The notes: generated by a model not told the origin, from the sequence alone. A DNA stretch of 64,000 nt from Ga0077560 sp046330435 (GCA_046330435.1 JAXLST010000007.1:62001-126000); one strand, 5' to 3'; counted from the stretch's first letter, positions 15,941 through 24,570 are shown. Numbers and translations are program-made.

Positions 15941-16873
15941 ATGACCGAGAACCTCGCAGTCGACGCCGTCGACGTCACCAAGCGGTACGGCGACCTCGTC
16001 GCCGTCGACGCCATCGGCGTCCGTGTGGAGCAGGGGGAGGTGTACGGCGTGCTGGGGCCGAACGGCGCCGGCAAGACCACCTTCCTGCGCATGCTCTTCG
16101 GCCTCATCCGCCCCGACTCCGGGACCATCCGGCTGTTCGGCCGCACCGCCGCGGAGGCCGGCCCCCGGGTCCTGGACGGCGTGGCGGGCTTCATCGAGAG
16201 CCCGCGCTTCTACCCGTACCTGAGCGGCCGCAGGAACCTCGAGGGGCTCGCCCGCCTGGACGGCGGTGCGGCACCCGGCCGCAGCGACGAGGTGCTGGAG
16301 ATCGTCGACCTCGCCGGCCGCGGCGGCGACCGGGTCGGCGGCTACTCGTTCGGCATGCGACAGCGCCTGGGCGTCGCCGCGAGCCTGCTGCGCGACCCGC
16401 GCCTGCTGGTGCTCGACGAGCCGGCCAACGGCCTCGACCCGGCCGGCATGCGCGACATGCGGGCGCTCATCAAGCGCCTCGCCGCCGACGGCCTGACCGT
16501 GCTGCTGAGCTCGCACGACATGGCCGAGGTGGAGGACATCTGCGACAACGTGACCGTCATGCGGTCCGGCACCGTCGCGTTCCACGGCGGCATCGCGGAA
16601 CTGCGCTCCCGCGCCCCGGAGGGCGGGCAGCTCATCCTGACCGCCGACGACATCCGGGCGGCCGCGGCCGCCGAGGACTTCCCCGCGCTCCGGACCGCAC
16701 CCGCCGGGACCGGCGGCGGCCTGATCGTGCACGGCCCGCAGCACGAGATCGACCGGTACGTCGCGTCCCTCGTGGCCGACGGCATCTCGCTGCGGGGCCT
16801 CGAGCGCCTCGAGCTCCCCCTGGAGGACCTGTTCTTCATGCTCACGGAGCACCCCGAGGCGGTGGCCGCATGA
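15941..16873 (+). CDS. ABC transporter ATP-binding protein (ABC-2 type exporter)
   Basis: A 310-residue ATPase. It has Walker A GPNGAGKTTFLR, signature YSFGMRQRLGVA, Walker B LLVLDEPANGLDP and switch His in LSSHDMAEVEDI. The C-terminal ~90 residues are the extension common in DrrA/CcmA-like drug and antibiotic exporters. The ATG at 15941 gives the usual start. The stop overlaps the permease start (ATGA). The neighbouring divergent two-component system suggests induced export of an antimicrobial or envelope-active compound. Confidence 0.93.
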   Translation: MTENLAVDAVDVTKRYGDLVAVDAIGVRVEQGEVYGVLGPNGAGKTTFLRMLFGLIRPDSGTIRLFGRTAAEAGPRVLDGVAGFIESPRFYPYLSGRRNLEGLARLDGGAAPGRSDEVLEIVDLAGRGGDRVGGYSFGMRQRLGVAASLLRDPRLLVLDEPANGLDPAGMRDMRALIKRLAADGLTVLLSSHDMAEVEDICDNVTVMRSGTVAFHGGIAELRSRAPEGGQLILTADDIRAAAAAEDFPALRTAPAGTGGGLIVHGPQHEIDRYVASLVADGISLRGLERLELPLEDLFFMLTEHPEAVAA

Positions 16874-17730
16874 GCCCCGCCGCCCTTTCCGCCGCCGCCG
16901 CGCCGCCCCGGCGGCTCCCCTCGCTCGCGGACGCGGTCCGGTGGGAGATCGCCAAGCTCGCCGCCCAGCTCCGGTCACGGGCCGCGCTGCTGCTGTGCCT
17001 GGTCGCACCGATCGCCGTGGTCGCGATCGTCAACGGCCAGCAGCGGCCCCCCAAGGACACCCTGTTCGGCAGGTACGTGCACGACAGCGGCTACGCGATG
17101 CCGCTCCTCATCCTGGGCTTTGCGACCCAGTGGGTGCTGCCGCTGCTCACCGCCGTCGTCGCGGGCGACATCTTCGCCTCGGAGGACCACCACGGGACCT
17201 GGAAGACGGTCCTCACCCGGTCCGCGAGCCGCGGGCAGGTGTTCTGGGCGAAGGTCGTGACCGCCGCGCTGTTCGCCGTCGCCGTACTGGTGGTCCTCGC
17301 CGCCTCCACCATCGTGTCCGGCGTGCTCGTCGTGGGCCACCAGCCGCTGGTGGGGCTCACCGGGCAGCTCATCCCGTCCGGTGAGGCCCTGCGCCTGGTC
17401 GCGGCCGCCTGGGCGACGGCGCTGGCGCCGATGCTCGGCTTCACGTGCCTGGCGATCCTGCTGTCGGTCACCACCCGGAACCCCGCGTTCGGCATCGCCG
17501 CCCCGGTCGTCATCGGCCTGGCGATGCAGCTCGCCGGGAGCCTCGGCGGGGTGGAGGGCCTGCGGCCGCTGCTGCTCACCACGCCGTTCGAGTCCTGGCA
17601 CGGGCTCCTCACCGAGACCCGGTTCCTCGGTCCCCTGTGGTGGGGGCTCGCGACGTGCGCCGGCTGGAGCGCCGTGTGCCTTGCCGCCGCCCACCGGTCC
17701 ATGACCCGCCGCGACATCTCCGGAGGCTGA
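16870..17730 (+). CDS. ABC-2 type transporter permease
   Basis: A 286-residue membrane protein with about six hydrophobic segments, including ALLLCLVAPIAVVAIV near residue 40, AMPLLILGFATQWVLPLLTA, and VTAALFAVAVLVVLAASTIV. The motif IFASEDHHGTWKTVLTRSAS matches the conserved cytoplasmic loop of ABC-2 permeases. It is coupled to the ATPase upstream by an ATGA overlap; two copies would pair with two ATPases. Confidence 0.9.
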   Translation: MSPAALSAAAAPPRRLPSLADAVRWEIAKLAAQLRSRAALLLCLVAPIAVVAIVNGQQRPPKDTLFGRYVHDSGYAMPLLILGFATQWVLPLLTAVVAGDIFASEDHHGTWKTVLTRSASRGQVFWAKVVTAALFAVAVLVVLAASTIVSGVLVVGHQPLVGLTGQLIPSGEALRLVAAAWATALAPMLGFTCLAILLSVTTRNPAFGIAAPVVIGLAMQLAGSLGGVEGLRPLLLTTPFESWHGLLTETRFLGPLWWGLATCAGWSAVCLAAAHRSMTRRDISGG

Positions 17731-17732
17731 CC

Positions 17733-18554
17733 ATGACCCTTCGCAACATCGGCGGCCGGCGTGCCGCGGTCGCCGCGGGGGCGGTGGTCCTCGCGGTCGC
17801 AGGCGCCACCGCCGTCACCGCCACCGGCGGCACCGACGTCACCCGGCCGCGCCTGGAACGCAGCCTGCCGCAGACGTTCGCGAACCTGTACGTCCAGCAG
17901 GCCCGCATCCTCGGGCACCCCGGGGTCACCGCCGCCTCCCTGCACGCGAGGGCCCAGTGCGACAAGGGCGGCCCACACGTCGCCGACCGGGGGCCCGGCG
18001 CCGACTGGATCTGCCTGATGAGCTGGGACGACCCGAACCTCCCGCTGCCCGACGGCTACGGGAAGTTCGAGCTGAACGTGCACAGCAACGACTGCTACAC
18101 CGCCGGCGGCCCGTCGAAGCTGGTGGGGCAGCTCACCATCACCGACCGCTCCGGCCGGGACGTCGCGAACCCGGTGTTCGAGTTCGACGGGTGCTTCGAC
18201 CCGAACGGCGATGACTCGCCGACGGGCGTGGTGTTCGCCGCGGACCCCACCAAGCCGGCCTCCTCGGCGCCGTCGCCGCCCGCGGCGACCCTCGCGGCCG
18301 GGCCGGTGCGGTCCGGCCGGGGGACGGTGCTGGTGCGCATGGACTGCGCCACCGGATCCGGGGGATGCGCCGGCACCGTCGAGGTCGCCGCCGGCGCCGC
18401 CCGGGCCCGCGGGACCTACGTCGCGGCCGAGGGCGCGGGCACCACCGTGCGCGTCCCGCTCCGCGTCACCGGAGGCTCGGTGACGGTGAGGGTCCTCCCG
18501 GTGATCGGAACCGGTCCCGAGGGCGCCACGCGGAAGCCGGTGGCGTCCCGCTAG
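17733..18554 (+). CDS. Exported protein of unknown function, cotranscribed with ABC transporter
   Basis: A 273-residue protein starting two bases after the permease stop. It has an N-terminal signal or anchor (AAVAAGAVVLAVAGATAVTA), then about 145 residues with four to five Cys (AQCDKGG, ICLMSWDD, DCYTAG, GCFDPN), probably disulfides. A Pro/Ala linker follows, and then a second beta-rich part (GRGTVLVRMDCATGSGGCAG). The DWICLMSWDDP and SNDCYTAGGPSKLVGQ motifs recur in my memory of small actinobacterial secreted proteins, but I cannot name a family. Its place in the operon suggests an extracellular accessory or the exported cargo's partner. Confidence 0.7.
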   Translation: MTLRNIGGRRAAVAAGAVVLAVAGATAVTATGGTDVTRPRLERSLPQTFANLYVQQARILGHPGVTAASLHARAQCDKGGPHVADRGPGADWICLMSWDDPNLPLPDGYGKFELNVHSNDCYTAGGPSKLVGQLTITDRSGRDVANPVFEFDGCFDPNGDDSPTGVVFAADPTKPASSAPSPPAATLAAGPVRSGRGTVLVRMDCATGSGGCAGTVEVAAGAARARGTYVAAEGAGTTVRVPLRVTGGSVTVRVLPVIGTGPEGATRKPVASR

Positions 18555-18660
18555 CGAACACGGTCCGGGGTTTCCCGGCGTGCCCGTCCGGACCGCGACG
18601 GGCACGGTCCAGGCGGGCGGGGAGCACACTGGGAGACGGACGAACGGACGGAGGCCCGCG

Positions 18661-18891
18661 ATGATGTGGCACCACGACTGGTCCTGGTGGATGGCGTTCC
18701 CGATGGGGCTCACCACCCTGCTCGTGCTGGCCGTGGCCGCCTGGGCGGCGGTCATGCTGCTGCGGCCGCGGACGGCCGGCGGCGCCGGACACGACACGCC
18801 GGAGGAGATCCTGGGGCGGCGCCTCGCCTCCGGCGAGATCGCACCGGGGGAGTACGAGGAGCGCCTGGCGGCGCTCCGGCGGAACCGCTGA
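18661..18891 (+). CDS. Small membrane protein with SHOCT domain
   Basis: A 76-residue protein. One membrane segment (FPMGLTTLLVLAVAAWAAVM) is followed by a C-terminal SHOCT motif (PEEILGRRLASGEIAPGEYE, then ERLAALR). SHOCT is a short oligomerisation motif common in small actinobacterial membrane proteins. The ATG at 18661 opens the gene after a likely ribosome site (CGGAGG). The function is unknown. Confidence 0.82.
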   Translation: MMWHHDWSWWMAFPMGLTTLLVLAVAAWAAVMLLRPRTAGGAGHDTPEEILGRRLASGEIAPGEYEERLAALRRNR

Positions 18892-18928
18892 ACGGCTTCC
18901 GGGGGCGCGCGAACGGGCACTCCCGGAC

Positions 18929-19672
18929 ATGGACCTCCACATCGGCACGTGCGGATGGCAGTACCGGCACTGGCGCGGGGTGCTGTACCCGCCGGGGCTG
19001 CCGGCGTCGCGGTGGCTGGAGCGGTACGCCGAGGAGTTCCGCGCCGTCGAGGTGGACGCATCCTTCTACCGGCTCCCGAAACCGCCGGTGGTGGCGGCGT
19101 GGGCGGAGCGGACACCGCCCGACATGCGGATCGCGATGAAGGCCAGCCGGTACCTGACGCACGTGCGGCGGCTCCGTGAACCGGCGGAGCCGGTGGCGCG
19201 CTTCATGGCGGTCGCGTCCCGGCTGGGGGCGAAGCTCGCGGCGGCGCTCCTGCAGCTGCCCCCGGACATGCCGGCCGAGCCCGGCCGCCTGGACGACACC
19301 CTCGCCCGGTTCCCCGCCGGCGTGCGGGTCGCCGTGGAGCCGCGGCACGAGTCCTGGTGGATCCCCGAGGTGCGGGAGGTCCTCGAGCGCCGTGGCGCCG
19401 CGCTGTGCCTCGCGGACCGCGGCGGGCCCGTCACGCCGCTCTGGCGCACCGCGGACTGGGGGTACCTGCGCCTACATGAGGGTTCCGGCCCGGACGGCCC
19501 GGGCTACGCGTTCGACGACCTCATGGCCTGGCGCACGCGCCTGGAGCGCATGTTCGGTGCAGGAGAGGAGGTCCTGGTGTTCTTCAACAACGACATGGGC
19601 GGCTGGGCGGTCCGTGACGCCCTGGCATTCCGGGCCGGGCGTCCCGTGGAACACGAACACATGTTCGATTAG
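18929..19672 (+). CDS. DUF72 (YecE-like) family protein
   Basis: A 247-residue TIM-barrel protein of the DUF72/YecE family. It shows the start IGTCGWQYRHWRGVLYPPGL, the motif FRAVEVDASFYRLPKP, AVEPRHESWW and the C-terminal VLVFFNNDMGGWAVRDALAF. The family is widespread and its biochemical role is unproven. The length is normal. It is followed after 12 bases by a small unknown gene. Confidence 0.92.
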   Translation: MDLHIGTCGWQYRHWRGVLYPPGLPASRWLERYAEEFRAVEVDASFYRLPKPPVVAAWAERTPPDMRIAMKASRYLTHVRRLREPAEPVARFMAVASRLGAKLAAALLQLPPDMPAEPGRLDDTLARFPAGVRVAVEPRHESWWIPEVREVLERRGAALCLADRGGPVTPLWRTADWGYLRLHEGSGPDGPGYAFDDLMAWRTRLERMFGAGEEVLVFFNNDMGGWAVRDALAFRAGRPVEHEHMFD

Positions 19673-19684
19673 CATGCGCCGCCC

Positions 19685-19927
19685 ATGGATCCCCTCGGCG
19701 ACCTCAGGGCCTTCTGCAGCCTCCACCTCAGCGAGGGGGATGCGGAGCGCCTGGTGGGGTGGATCGCCTGGCGCACCGGCCGCAACCAGGCGCTCGCCGG
19801 CTCCGGAGGGCCTCAGGAGCGGCTGGGGCACGCCCTGGAGCACTGGCTGGACGACTGGCAGCGCACCCGGCTGCTGGGGTGGATGCGGTCCCGGTCGGAC
19901 CGCGGCGAGCCGCTGGTGCCCCAGTAG
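19685..19927 (+). CDS. Small hypothetical protein
   Basis: An 80-residue protein, Trp-rich and helical (ERLVGWIAWRTGRNQ, LEHWLDDWQRTRLLGWMRSR). The two tryptophan-rich helices look like a tandem repeat of one unit. It starts 12 bases after the DUF72 gene and ends at a hairpin. No family is recognised. Confidence 0.6.
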   Translation: MDPLGDLRAFCSLHLSEGDAERLVGWIAWRTGRNQALAGSGGPQERLGHALEHWLDDWQRTRLLGWMRSRSDRGEPLVPQ

Positions 19928-19952
19928 GGCGCCGATGTGGGCCCCGAACGAC

Positions 19953-19979
19953 GACGGGCCCGGCGATGCCGGGCCCGTC
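19953..19979. terminator. Bidirectional hairpin terminator
   Basis: GACGGGCCCGGC and its exact complement with loop GAT, a 12-bp stem between convergent genes. Confidence 0.75.
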
Positions 19980-20005
19980 CGCACGTCCAGGATGGAGGTG
20001 AGGTC

Positions 20006-20575
20006 CTACAGGTCCTCGTCCTCGTCGTCCTCCGCGGCCTCCTCCTCGCCCATCTCGTCGAGGGAGACGTCCACGAGGTCGTCGCCGAGGGTGAGGTCGT
20101 CGTCGGTGGTCTCCTCGGCCTCCTCCTCTGCCTCCTCCTCGTCCTCGTCCTCCTCGTCCTCGGCGGCGGCCTCGCCCTCGAGGACCTGGGCCAGGGCCGG
20201 CGTGACGTCGCCCTCCTCGTCGGCGCCGAGGTCGGCGTCGTCATCGTCGTCCCCGAGGGACTCCAGGAGGATCGTCTCGTCGAGCGGGTCCACGACGACC
20301 GGCAGCTGCTCGCCCAGGTCGTCACCGCGGCCGGACGGATCCCACTTCACCCGCACCTCGCCCTGGAGGATCTCCGCCTCCGAGAGTGCGACGGGGTCGC
20401 GGGTCACCAGCTCGCCGGCGGCGGGCGGCGGAGCCGCCTCCGCGCGAAGTTCGGCCGGGTCTGCGGTGAGCCACAGCGTGATCTGCCGGGCGCGCTTGGA
20501 GACCGCGTGCACGAGGGCGTACCGGGAACCGTCCACGTGCTCCAAGGCCTGGTCAAGCCGACGTCCGTACAGCAT
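20006..20575 (-). CDS. rpoZ: RNA polymerase omega-like protein with long acidic tail
   Basis: A 189-residue protein. Residues 1-90 resemble RNA polymerase omega: LDQALEHVDGSRYALVHAVS is followed by KRARQI (compare the NR(F/Y)DLVLxAxxRARQ core), and LSEAEILQGEVRVKW matches the (A)LxEIxxGxI region. The remaining ~95 residues are extremely acidic, with runs such as DDDDDADLGADEEGD and EDEEDEDEEEAEEEAEE. The ATG at 20575 has a strong GGGGAGG site five bases upstream. The acidic tail is far longer than in ordinary omega (about 90 residues in total in E. coli). It diverges from csrA across a 109-base AT-richer gap. It could be the sole omega subunit or a paralogue; the window cannot tell. Confidence 0.7.
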   Translation of the reverse strand: MLYGRRLDQALEHVDGSRYALVHAVSKRARQITLWLTADPAELRAEAAPPPAAGELVTRDPVALSEAEILQGEVRVKWDPSGRGDDLGEQLPVVVDPLDETILLESLGDDDDDADLGADEEGDVTPALAQVLEGEAAAEDEEDEDEEEAEEEAEETTDDDLTLGDDLVDVSLDEMGEEEAAEDDEDEDL

Positions 20576-20684
20576 CAAACCTCCCCGTGGGTTCATTTTC
20601 GATCTGAAAGAGACTCGACATACTACCGCTCGTGCGGCAGAGGAGCCGCGCACTCCTGATCTGGGCGCAAGGAGGCCTCGGGAA

Positions 20685-20924
20685 ATGCTCGTGCTCACTC
20701 GGAAGGCGAATCAGAGCATCATGATCGGCGACACCATCGAGGTGTCGGTGTTGTCGGTGCTGGGAGAGAAGGTCCGTCTGGGAATCCAGGCTCCACGGGA
20801 CGTTCCGGTGTTCCGTAAGGAGGTCTTCCTGGAGATCCAGGCGCAGAACGTGGAGGCCGCCGGCTCCAGCCGCGAGGCCCTCGACGGTGCACTCGGGATG
20901 ATCGGCGAAGCCGAGGCCAAGTAG
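20685..20924 (+). CDS. csrA: Translational regulator CsrA
   Basis: A 79-residue CsrA. It has the start MLVLTRKANQSIMIGD, IEVSVLSVLGEKVRLGIQAP and the RNA-binding DVPVFRKEVFLEI, with an extra charged C-terminal tail of ~20 residues. An AAGGAGG ribosome site lies about 10 bases upstream. CsrA blocks flagellin translation until FliW captures it. The gene precedes flagellin 2 and was chosen at this ATG because it is the universal family start. Confidence 0.96.
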   Translation: MLVLTRKANQSIMIGDTIEVSVLSVLGEKVRLGIQAPRDVPVFRKEVFLEIQAQNVEAAGSSREALDGALGMIGEAEAK

Positions 20925-20973
20925 CGCATCGCGCGCCGCCCTCGTGGCGGCGCGAGAAACCTCGAAAAGCGTG

Positions 20974-21001
20974 TTGAGCTTTTCGGAGGTACGGTCGATA
21001 C
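20974..21001 (+). promoter_or_regulatory. Candidate sigma-28 promoter of flagellin 2
   Basis: TTGAGCTT, 12 bases, GTCGATAC. The spacing matches the other candidates but the match is weaker. Confidence 0.45.
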
Positions 21002-21121
21002 CCAGGGTGTCGGTCGGGCAGCAGGATCCCCGCCGGCACGAGCGCTCACCGCACGGACGCGGACGGGCGCCCACCGAACAACCGCATACGGCCTTTCAGC
21101 CCGACGATTCAAGGAGGAATC

Positions 21122-21952
21122 ATGGGTCTGAGCATTTACAACAACATCTCGGCGATGAACGCGTCGCGTGTCCTCAACAACACGCAGACGCAGATGAACC
21201 AGGCGATGGAGCGCCTCTCCTCGGGGCTCCGCATCAACCGCGCGGCCGATGACGCCGCCGGTCTTGCGGTTTCCGAGACGATGCGGTCCAGCATCCGGGG
21301 CATGCAGGTCGCCTCGCGCAACGCGCAGGACGGCGTGTCGCTGGTTCAGGTCGCGGACGGTGCCCTGGGCAACGTCGGCGACATGCTGCAGCGCGCCCGC
21401 GACCTCGCCGTTCAGGCGAGCAACGGCACGCTGACCGACAGCCAGCGCTCGAACCTCAACAGCGAGGTTCAGCAGATCCTCACCGAGATCAACTCGGTCG
21501 GTACCGACACGGACTTCAACGGGATCAAGATCCTGTCCGGCTCGGTGTCCACCGCCGCCAGCGCGGTGACCCTGCAGGTGGGCTCCAACGGCGCGAACAC
21601 CATCGCGTTCACCGTCGGGACCGTGTCCACCCAGCAGCTGGGCGTCTCCGGCATCGCCGTCTCGACGGCCGCCTCGGCGTCCGCCGCGATCGCGTCCATC
21701 GACGCCGCGATCAGCACCGTCACCACGAACCGGGCGACCCTGGGCTCCATCCAGAACCGCCTGGAGCAGTCGATCAACCGCCTCGGCATCATGGCCGAGA
21801 ACCTGCAGGCGGCCGAGTCGCGCGTCCGTGACGCCGACATGGCGCAGGAGATGGTGAAGTTCACCAAGAGCCAGATCCTGCAGCAGTCCGGCATGGCCAT
21901 GCTCTCGCAGGCCAACCAGGCGCCGCAGTCGATCCTGTCGCTGCTGCGCTAG
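21122..21952 (+). CDS. fliC: Flagellin 2 (short, D0-D1 only)
   Basis: A 276-residue flagellin: MGLSIYNNISAMNASRVLNN, then MERLSSGLRINRAADDAAGL, ending SILSLLR. An AAGGAGG ribosome site lies six bases from the ATG. The D2/D3 domains are absent and the centre is Ala/Ser/Thr-rich. It lies between csrA and the anti-sigma gene and ends at a strong terminator. Confidence 0.96.
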   Translation: MGLSIYNNISAMNASRVLNNTQTQMNQAMERLSSGLRINRAADDAAGLAVSETMRSSIRGMQVASRNAQDGVSLVQVADGALGNVGDMLQRARDLAVQASNGTLTDSQRSNLNSEVQQILTEINSVGTDTDFNGIKILSGSVSTAASAVTLQVGSNGANTIAFTVGTVSTQQLGVSGIAVSTAASASAAIASIDAAISTVTTNRATLGSIQNRLEQSINRLGIMAENLQAAESRVRDADMAQEMVKFTKSQILQQSGMAMLSQANQAPQSILSLLR

Positions 21953-21978
21953 CCCGCCCGCGCACCACCGCAGGACCC

Positions 21979-22004
21979 CTCGGGCCCGCTTCGGCGGGCC
22001 CGAG
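21979..22004 (+). terminator. Terminator after flagellin 2
   Basis: CTCGGGCCCGC and its complement around a TTCG tetraloop, an 11-bp perfect stem 27 bases after the stop codon. Confidence 0.8.
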
Positions 22005-22048
22005 CCGTTCCCGCACCGGTGCCCGCGCGCGGGGTACGCTGGGCCGGT

Positions 22049-22076
22049 CCGCACCCGTGGGAATAAACGGGTGCGG
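22049..22076 (+). promoter_or_regulatory. Perfect inverted repeat before the anti-sigma gene
   Basis: CCGCACCCGT and its complement around GGGAATAA, ending 18 bases before the chosen start. It may be an operator or a leader hairpin that includes the upstream part of the ribosome site. Confidence 0.45.
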
Positions 22077-22094
22077 GAAGGAGTCCTAGGAAGC

Positions 22095-22874
22095 GTGGCC
22101 ACCCCAGACGACAGCCCGGTGCGCGAGGAGGAGCTCGCCGCCCTCGCCGACGGCACCCTGGACGCCGGCCGCCAGGCGGCGGTGCTGGCCGCCGTGGAGG
22201 CGTCCCCGGAGCTGGCCGCCGCATACGCCGGGCAGGTGCGCGCGATGGATGCCCTGCGCCTGGCGAACACCCACGTGGAGGCGCCCCTCGCCCTGCGCGA
22301 GCGCCTGGCGTCCGCCCAGGCCGCCCCGGCACGGGCGCCCCGCCGGCGCTTCGGCTGGATGGCCGGCCTGGCCTCCGCGGTGGCCGCGGTCGTCCTGCTC
22401 ACGTTCGTGCTGCTGCCCGGCGGGGCGGGGGGCCCCACCGTGGCCGAGGCCGCCGAGGCCGTGGCCCGGGGACCGGTCGCCGCGGCGCCCGGCCCCGACC
22501 CGCAGCGCGACAAGCTGCTGGCGCTCGCCGTGGACGGCGTGGCGTTCCCCGACTACGCCGAGAAGTTCGGCTGGACGGCGGTCGGCACCCGCACCGACCG
22601 GGTGGAGGGCCGCACCATCACCACCGTCGTCTATGAGAAGGACGGCCGGCGGGTCGCGTACGGCATCGTCGACGGCGACGCGCTGGACGTCCCGGACGAC
22701 GCCGGCACCGCCACCGCCGAGGGCACCACCCTGCGGGTCCTCACCTCCGGCGGACGGGACGTGGTGACCTGGGAGCGGCAGGACCACACCTGCGTGATGG
22801 TCGCCGACGGGGTGCCGCAGGACACCCTCACCGAGCTCGCCGGCTGGAAGGGCAAGGGCGCGATCGACTTCTGA
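22095..22874 (+). CDS. Membrane anti-sigma factor-like protein
   Basis: A 259-residue protein. The cytoplasmic N-terminal ~80 residues (EEELAALADGTLDAGRQAAV, LAAAYAGQVRAMDAL) have the helical layout of anti-sigma domains but no zinc HxxxCxxC. One membrane segment follows (AGLASAVAAVVLLTFVLLPG near residue 105), then a ~135-residue outer domain. The GTG at 22095 has an AGGA site just upstream; a GTG at 22071 is the alternative. It converges on an ECF sigma gene that ends 13 bases away, and such a pair normally works as sigma and anti-sigma. The outer domain would sense an envelope signal. Confidence 0.8.
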   Translation: MATPDDSPVREEELAALADGTLDAGRQAAVLAAVEASPELAAAYAGQVRAMDALRLANTHVEAPLALRERLASAQAAPARAPRRRFGWMAGLASAVAAVVLLTFVLLPGGAGGPTVAEAAEAVARGPVAAAPGPDPQRDKLLALAVDGVAFPDYAEKFGWTAVGTRTDRVEGRTITTVVYEKDGRRVAYGIVDGDALDVPDDAGTATAEGTTLRVLTSGGRDVVTWERQDHTCVMVADGVPQDTLTELAGWKGKGAIDF

Positions 22875-22886
22875 CCGGCGCGGTGA

Positions 22887-23369
22887 TCAGTCCGCCAGCT
22901 GCTTGGCCAGCGCGGCGCGGGCCCGGTACAGCCGGCTCATGATCGTCCCCTCCGGGACCTCCAGCGCCTGGGCCGCCTCCTTGTAGGAGAGCCCGGTCAC
23001 GTCGACGGCCACCAGGACGTCGCGGTGCTCGTCGCTGAGGCGGCTCACCGCGGCGTACAGGTCCATCGCCTGGATGCTGTCCTCGGGCCGGCCGATGGGG
23101 CGGGTCTCCTCCGGCTCGAAGTCCATGGCGGTGGTCTGCGGCCGGCGGGACGCGTCGCGCCGCCGCGTGAGGAACGTGTTGCGCAGCGCGCGCAGCAGGT
23201 ACCCCAGGTCGTCGTCCTGGTCGATCCACCGCGACTTGGCCAGCACCCGCACGAAGGTCTCCTGAACCAGGTCCTCCGCGTCCTCCCGGCGGCCGCACAG
23301 CGCCAGCGCCGCCCGGTACAGGCGGTCGATGTGGTCGCCGAGGTGTCGGGGATCGAGTTCCGGGGTCAC
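22887..23369 (-). CDS. ECF-type RNA polymerase sigma factor
   Basis: A 160-residue sigma-70-family ECF factor. Region 2 is ALALCGRREDAEDLVQETFV and region 4 has LSDEHRDVLVAVDVTGLSYK, then EAAQALEVPEGTIMSRLYRA. The GTG start at 23369 gives a normal N-terminus. It is encoded convergently with its probable anti-sigma partner, an unusual arrangement, because most pairs are co-directional. Its target promoters are not known. Confidence 0.93.
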   Translation of the reverse strand: MTPELDPRHLGDHIDRLYRAALALCGRREDAEDLVQETFVRVLAKSRWIDQDDDLGYLLRALRNTFLTRRRDASRRPQTTAMDFEPEETRPIGRPEDSIQAMDLYAAVSRLSDEHRDVLVAVDVTGLSYKEAAQALEVPEGTIMSRLYRARAALAKQLAD

Positions 23370-23438
23370 GGGGCGGGCAGCCTGGGGCGCGGGGTCGGAC
23401 CGGAACCTATCCCGATGGCATACCGATGCGCACGTTTC

Positions 23439-23466
23439 TCAAGAGCGCATATCCCGGCGCCGATGA
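23439..23466 (+). promoter_or_regulatory. Candidate sigma-28 promoter of flagellin 3
   Basis: TCAAGAGC, 12 bases, GCCGATGA: a close match to the sigma-28 -10 element, 141 bases upstream of the ATG. Confidence 0.68.
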
Positions 23467-23607
23467 GTCGGGCGGATACCGGAACCGGCACGGATTGCCG
23501 GAGGATCCGGTCGCTCCGCATGGATGCGGGCGACGGGAGTCCACACCTCAGCGTTCCGGTACGAGCAAGCTCAATAGAGACGACCCCAGGATTCACGGAG
23601 GAATCGA

Positions 23608-24441
23608 ATGGGTCTTTCGATCTACAACAACGTCCAGGCGATGAACGCCCACCGGGCGCTCACCGTCACGCAGATGGACATGAGCCGCTCCATGGAGCGA
23701 CTGTCGTCCGGCCTGCGCATCAACCGGGCCGCGGACGACGCCGCGGGCCTGGCGGTGTCCGAGGCGATGCGGAGCAACATCCGCGGCCAGCAGGTGGCGT
23801 CGCGGAACGCCCAGGACGGTGTCTCCCTCGTGCAGGTCGCGGATGGCGCCCTGGGGAACGTCGGCGACATGCTGCAGCGGACGCGTGACCTCGCCGTGCA
23901 GGCGAGCAACGGCACGCTCACCGACTCGCAGCGCGCGAACCTGAACGCCGAGGTCCAGCAGATCCTCACCGAGATCAACTCGGTGGGCACCAACACGGAC
24001 TTCAACGGCATCAAGATCCTGTCCGGCTCGGTCTCGACCGCCGCGTCCGCCGTGACGCTGCAGGTCGGCGCCGCCTCCGGTCAGACCATCGCGTTCACCG
24101 TCGGCACCGTCTCGACCCAGCAGCTCGGGGTGTCGGGCATCGCGGTCTCCAGCGCCGCGAGCGCCTCGGCGGCCATCGCGTCCATCGACGCCGCGATCTC
24201 GGCCATCACCACGAACCGGGCGACCCTGGGTGCCATCCAGAACCGCCTGGAGCAGACGATCAACCGCCTCGGCATCATGGCCGAGAACCTCCAGTCCGCC
24301 GAGTCGCGCGTCCGTGACGCCGACATGGCGCAGGAGATGATCAAGTTCACCAAGAGCCAGATCCTCCAGCAGTCCGGGATGTCCATGCTGTCGCAGGCGA
24401 ACGCCGCGCCGCAGCAGGTCCTCTCGCTCCTGCGGGGGTAG
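23608..24441 (+). CDS. fliC: Flagellin 3 (short, D0-D1 only)
   Basis: A 277-residue flagellin: MGLSIYNNVQAMNAHRALTV, ending QQVLSLLRG. A CGGAGGAATCG ribosome site precedes the ATG. It differs from flagellin 4 at only about a dozen residues by eye, so the two are a recent tandem duplication. It lacks D2/D3. Confidence 0.96.
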   Translation: MGLSIYNNVQAMNAHRALTVTQMDMSRSMERLSSGLRINRAADDAAGLAVSEAMRSNIRGQQVASRNAQDGVSLVQVADGALGNVGDMLQRTRDLAVQASNGTLTDSQRANLNAEVQQILTEINSVGTNTDFNGIKILSGSVSTAASAVTLQVGAASGQTIAFTVGTVSTQQLGVSGIAVSSAASASAAIASIDAAISAITTNRATLGAIQNRLEQTINRLGIMAENLQSAESRVRDADMAQEMIKFTKSQILQQSGMSMLSQANAAPQQVLSLLRG

Positions 24442-24458
24442 TACGCGCTGAGCATGAC

Positions 24459-24481
24459 CCCGGTCCCGTGACGGGACCGGG
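24459..24481 (+). terminator. Terminator between flagellins 3 and 4
   Basis: CCCGGTCCCG and its complement with loop TGA, a 10-bp perfect stem 18 bases after the flagellin 3 stop. Confidence 0.7.
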
Positions 24482-24570
24482 CTGACCACCGATACCGCCG
24501 GCGGGGCATGGATGCCCGCGGGGCCGGCGGGGACCAGACACCACCCAATTTGATTCACGGAGGAATCGCA

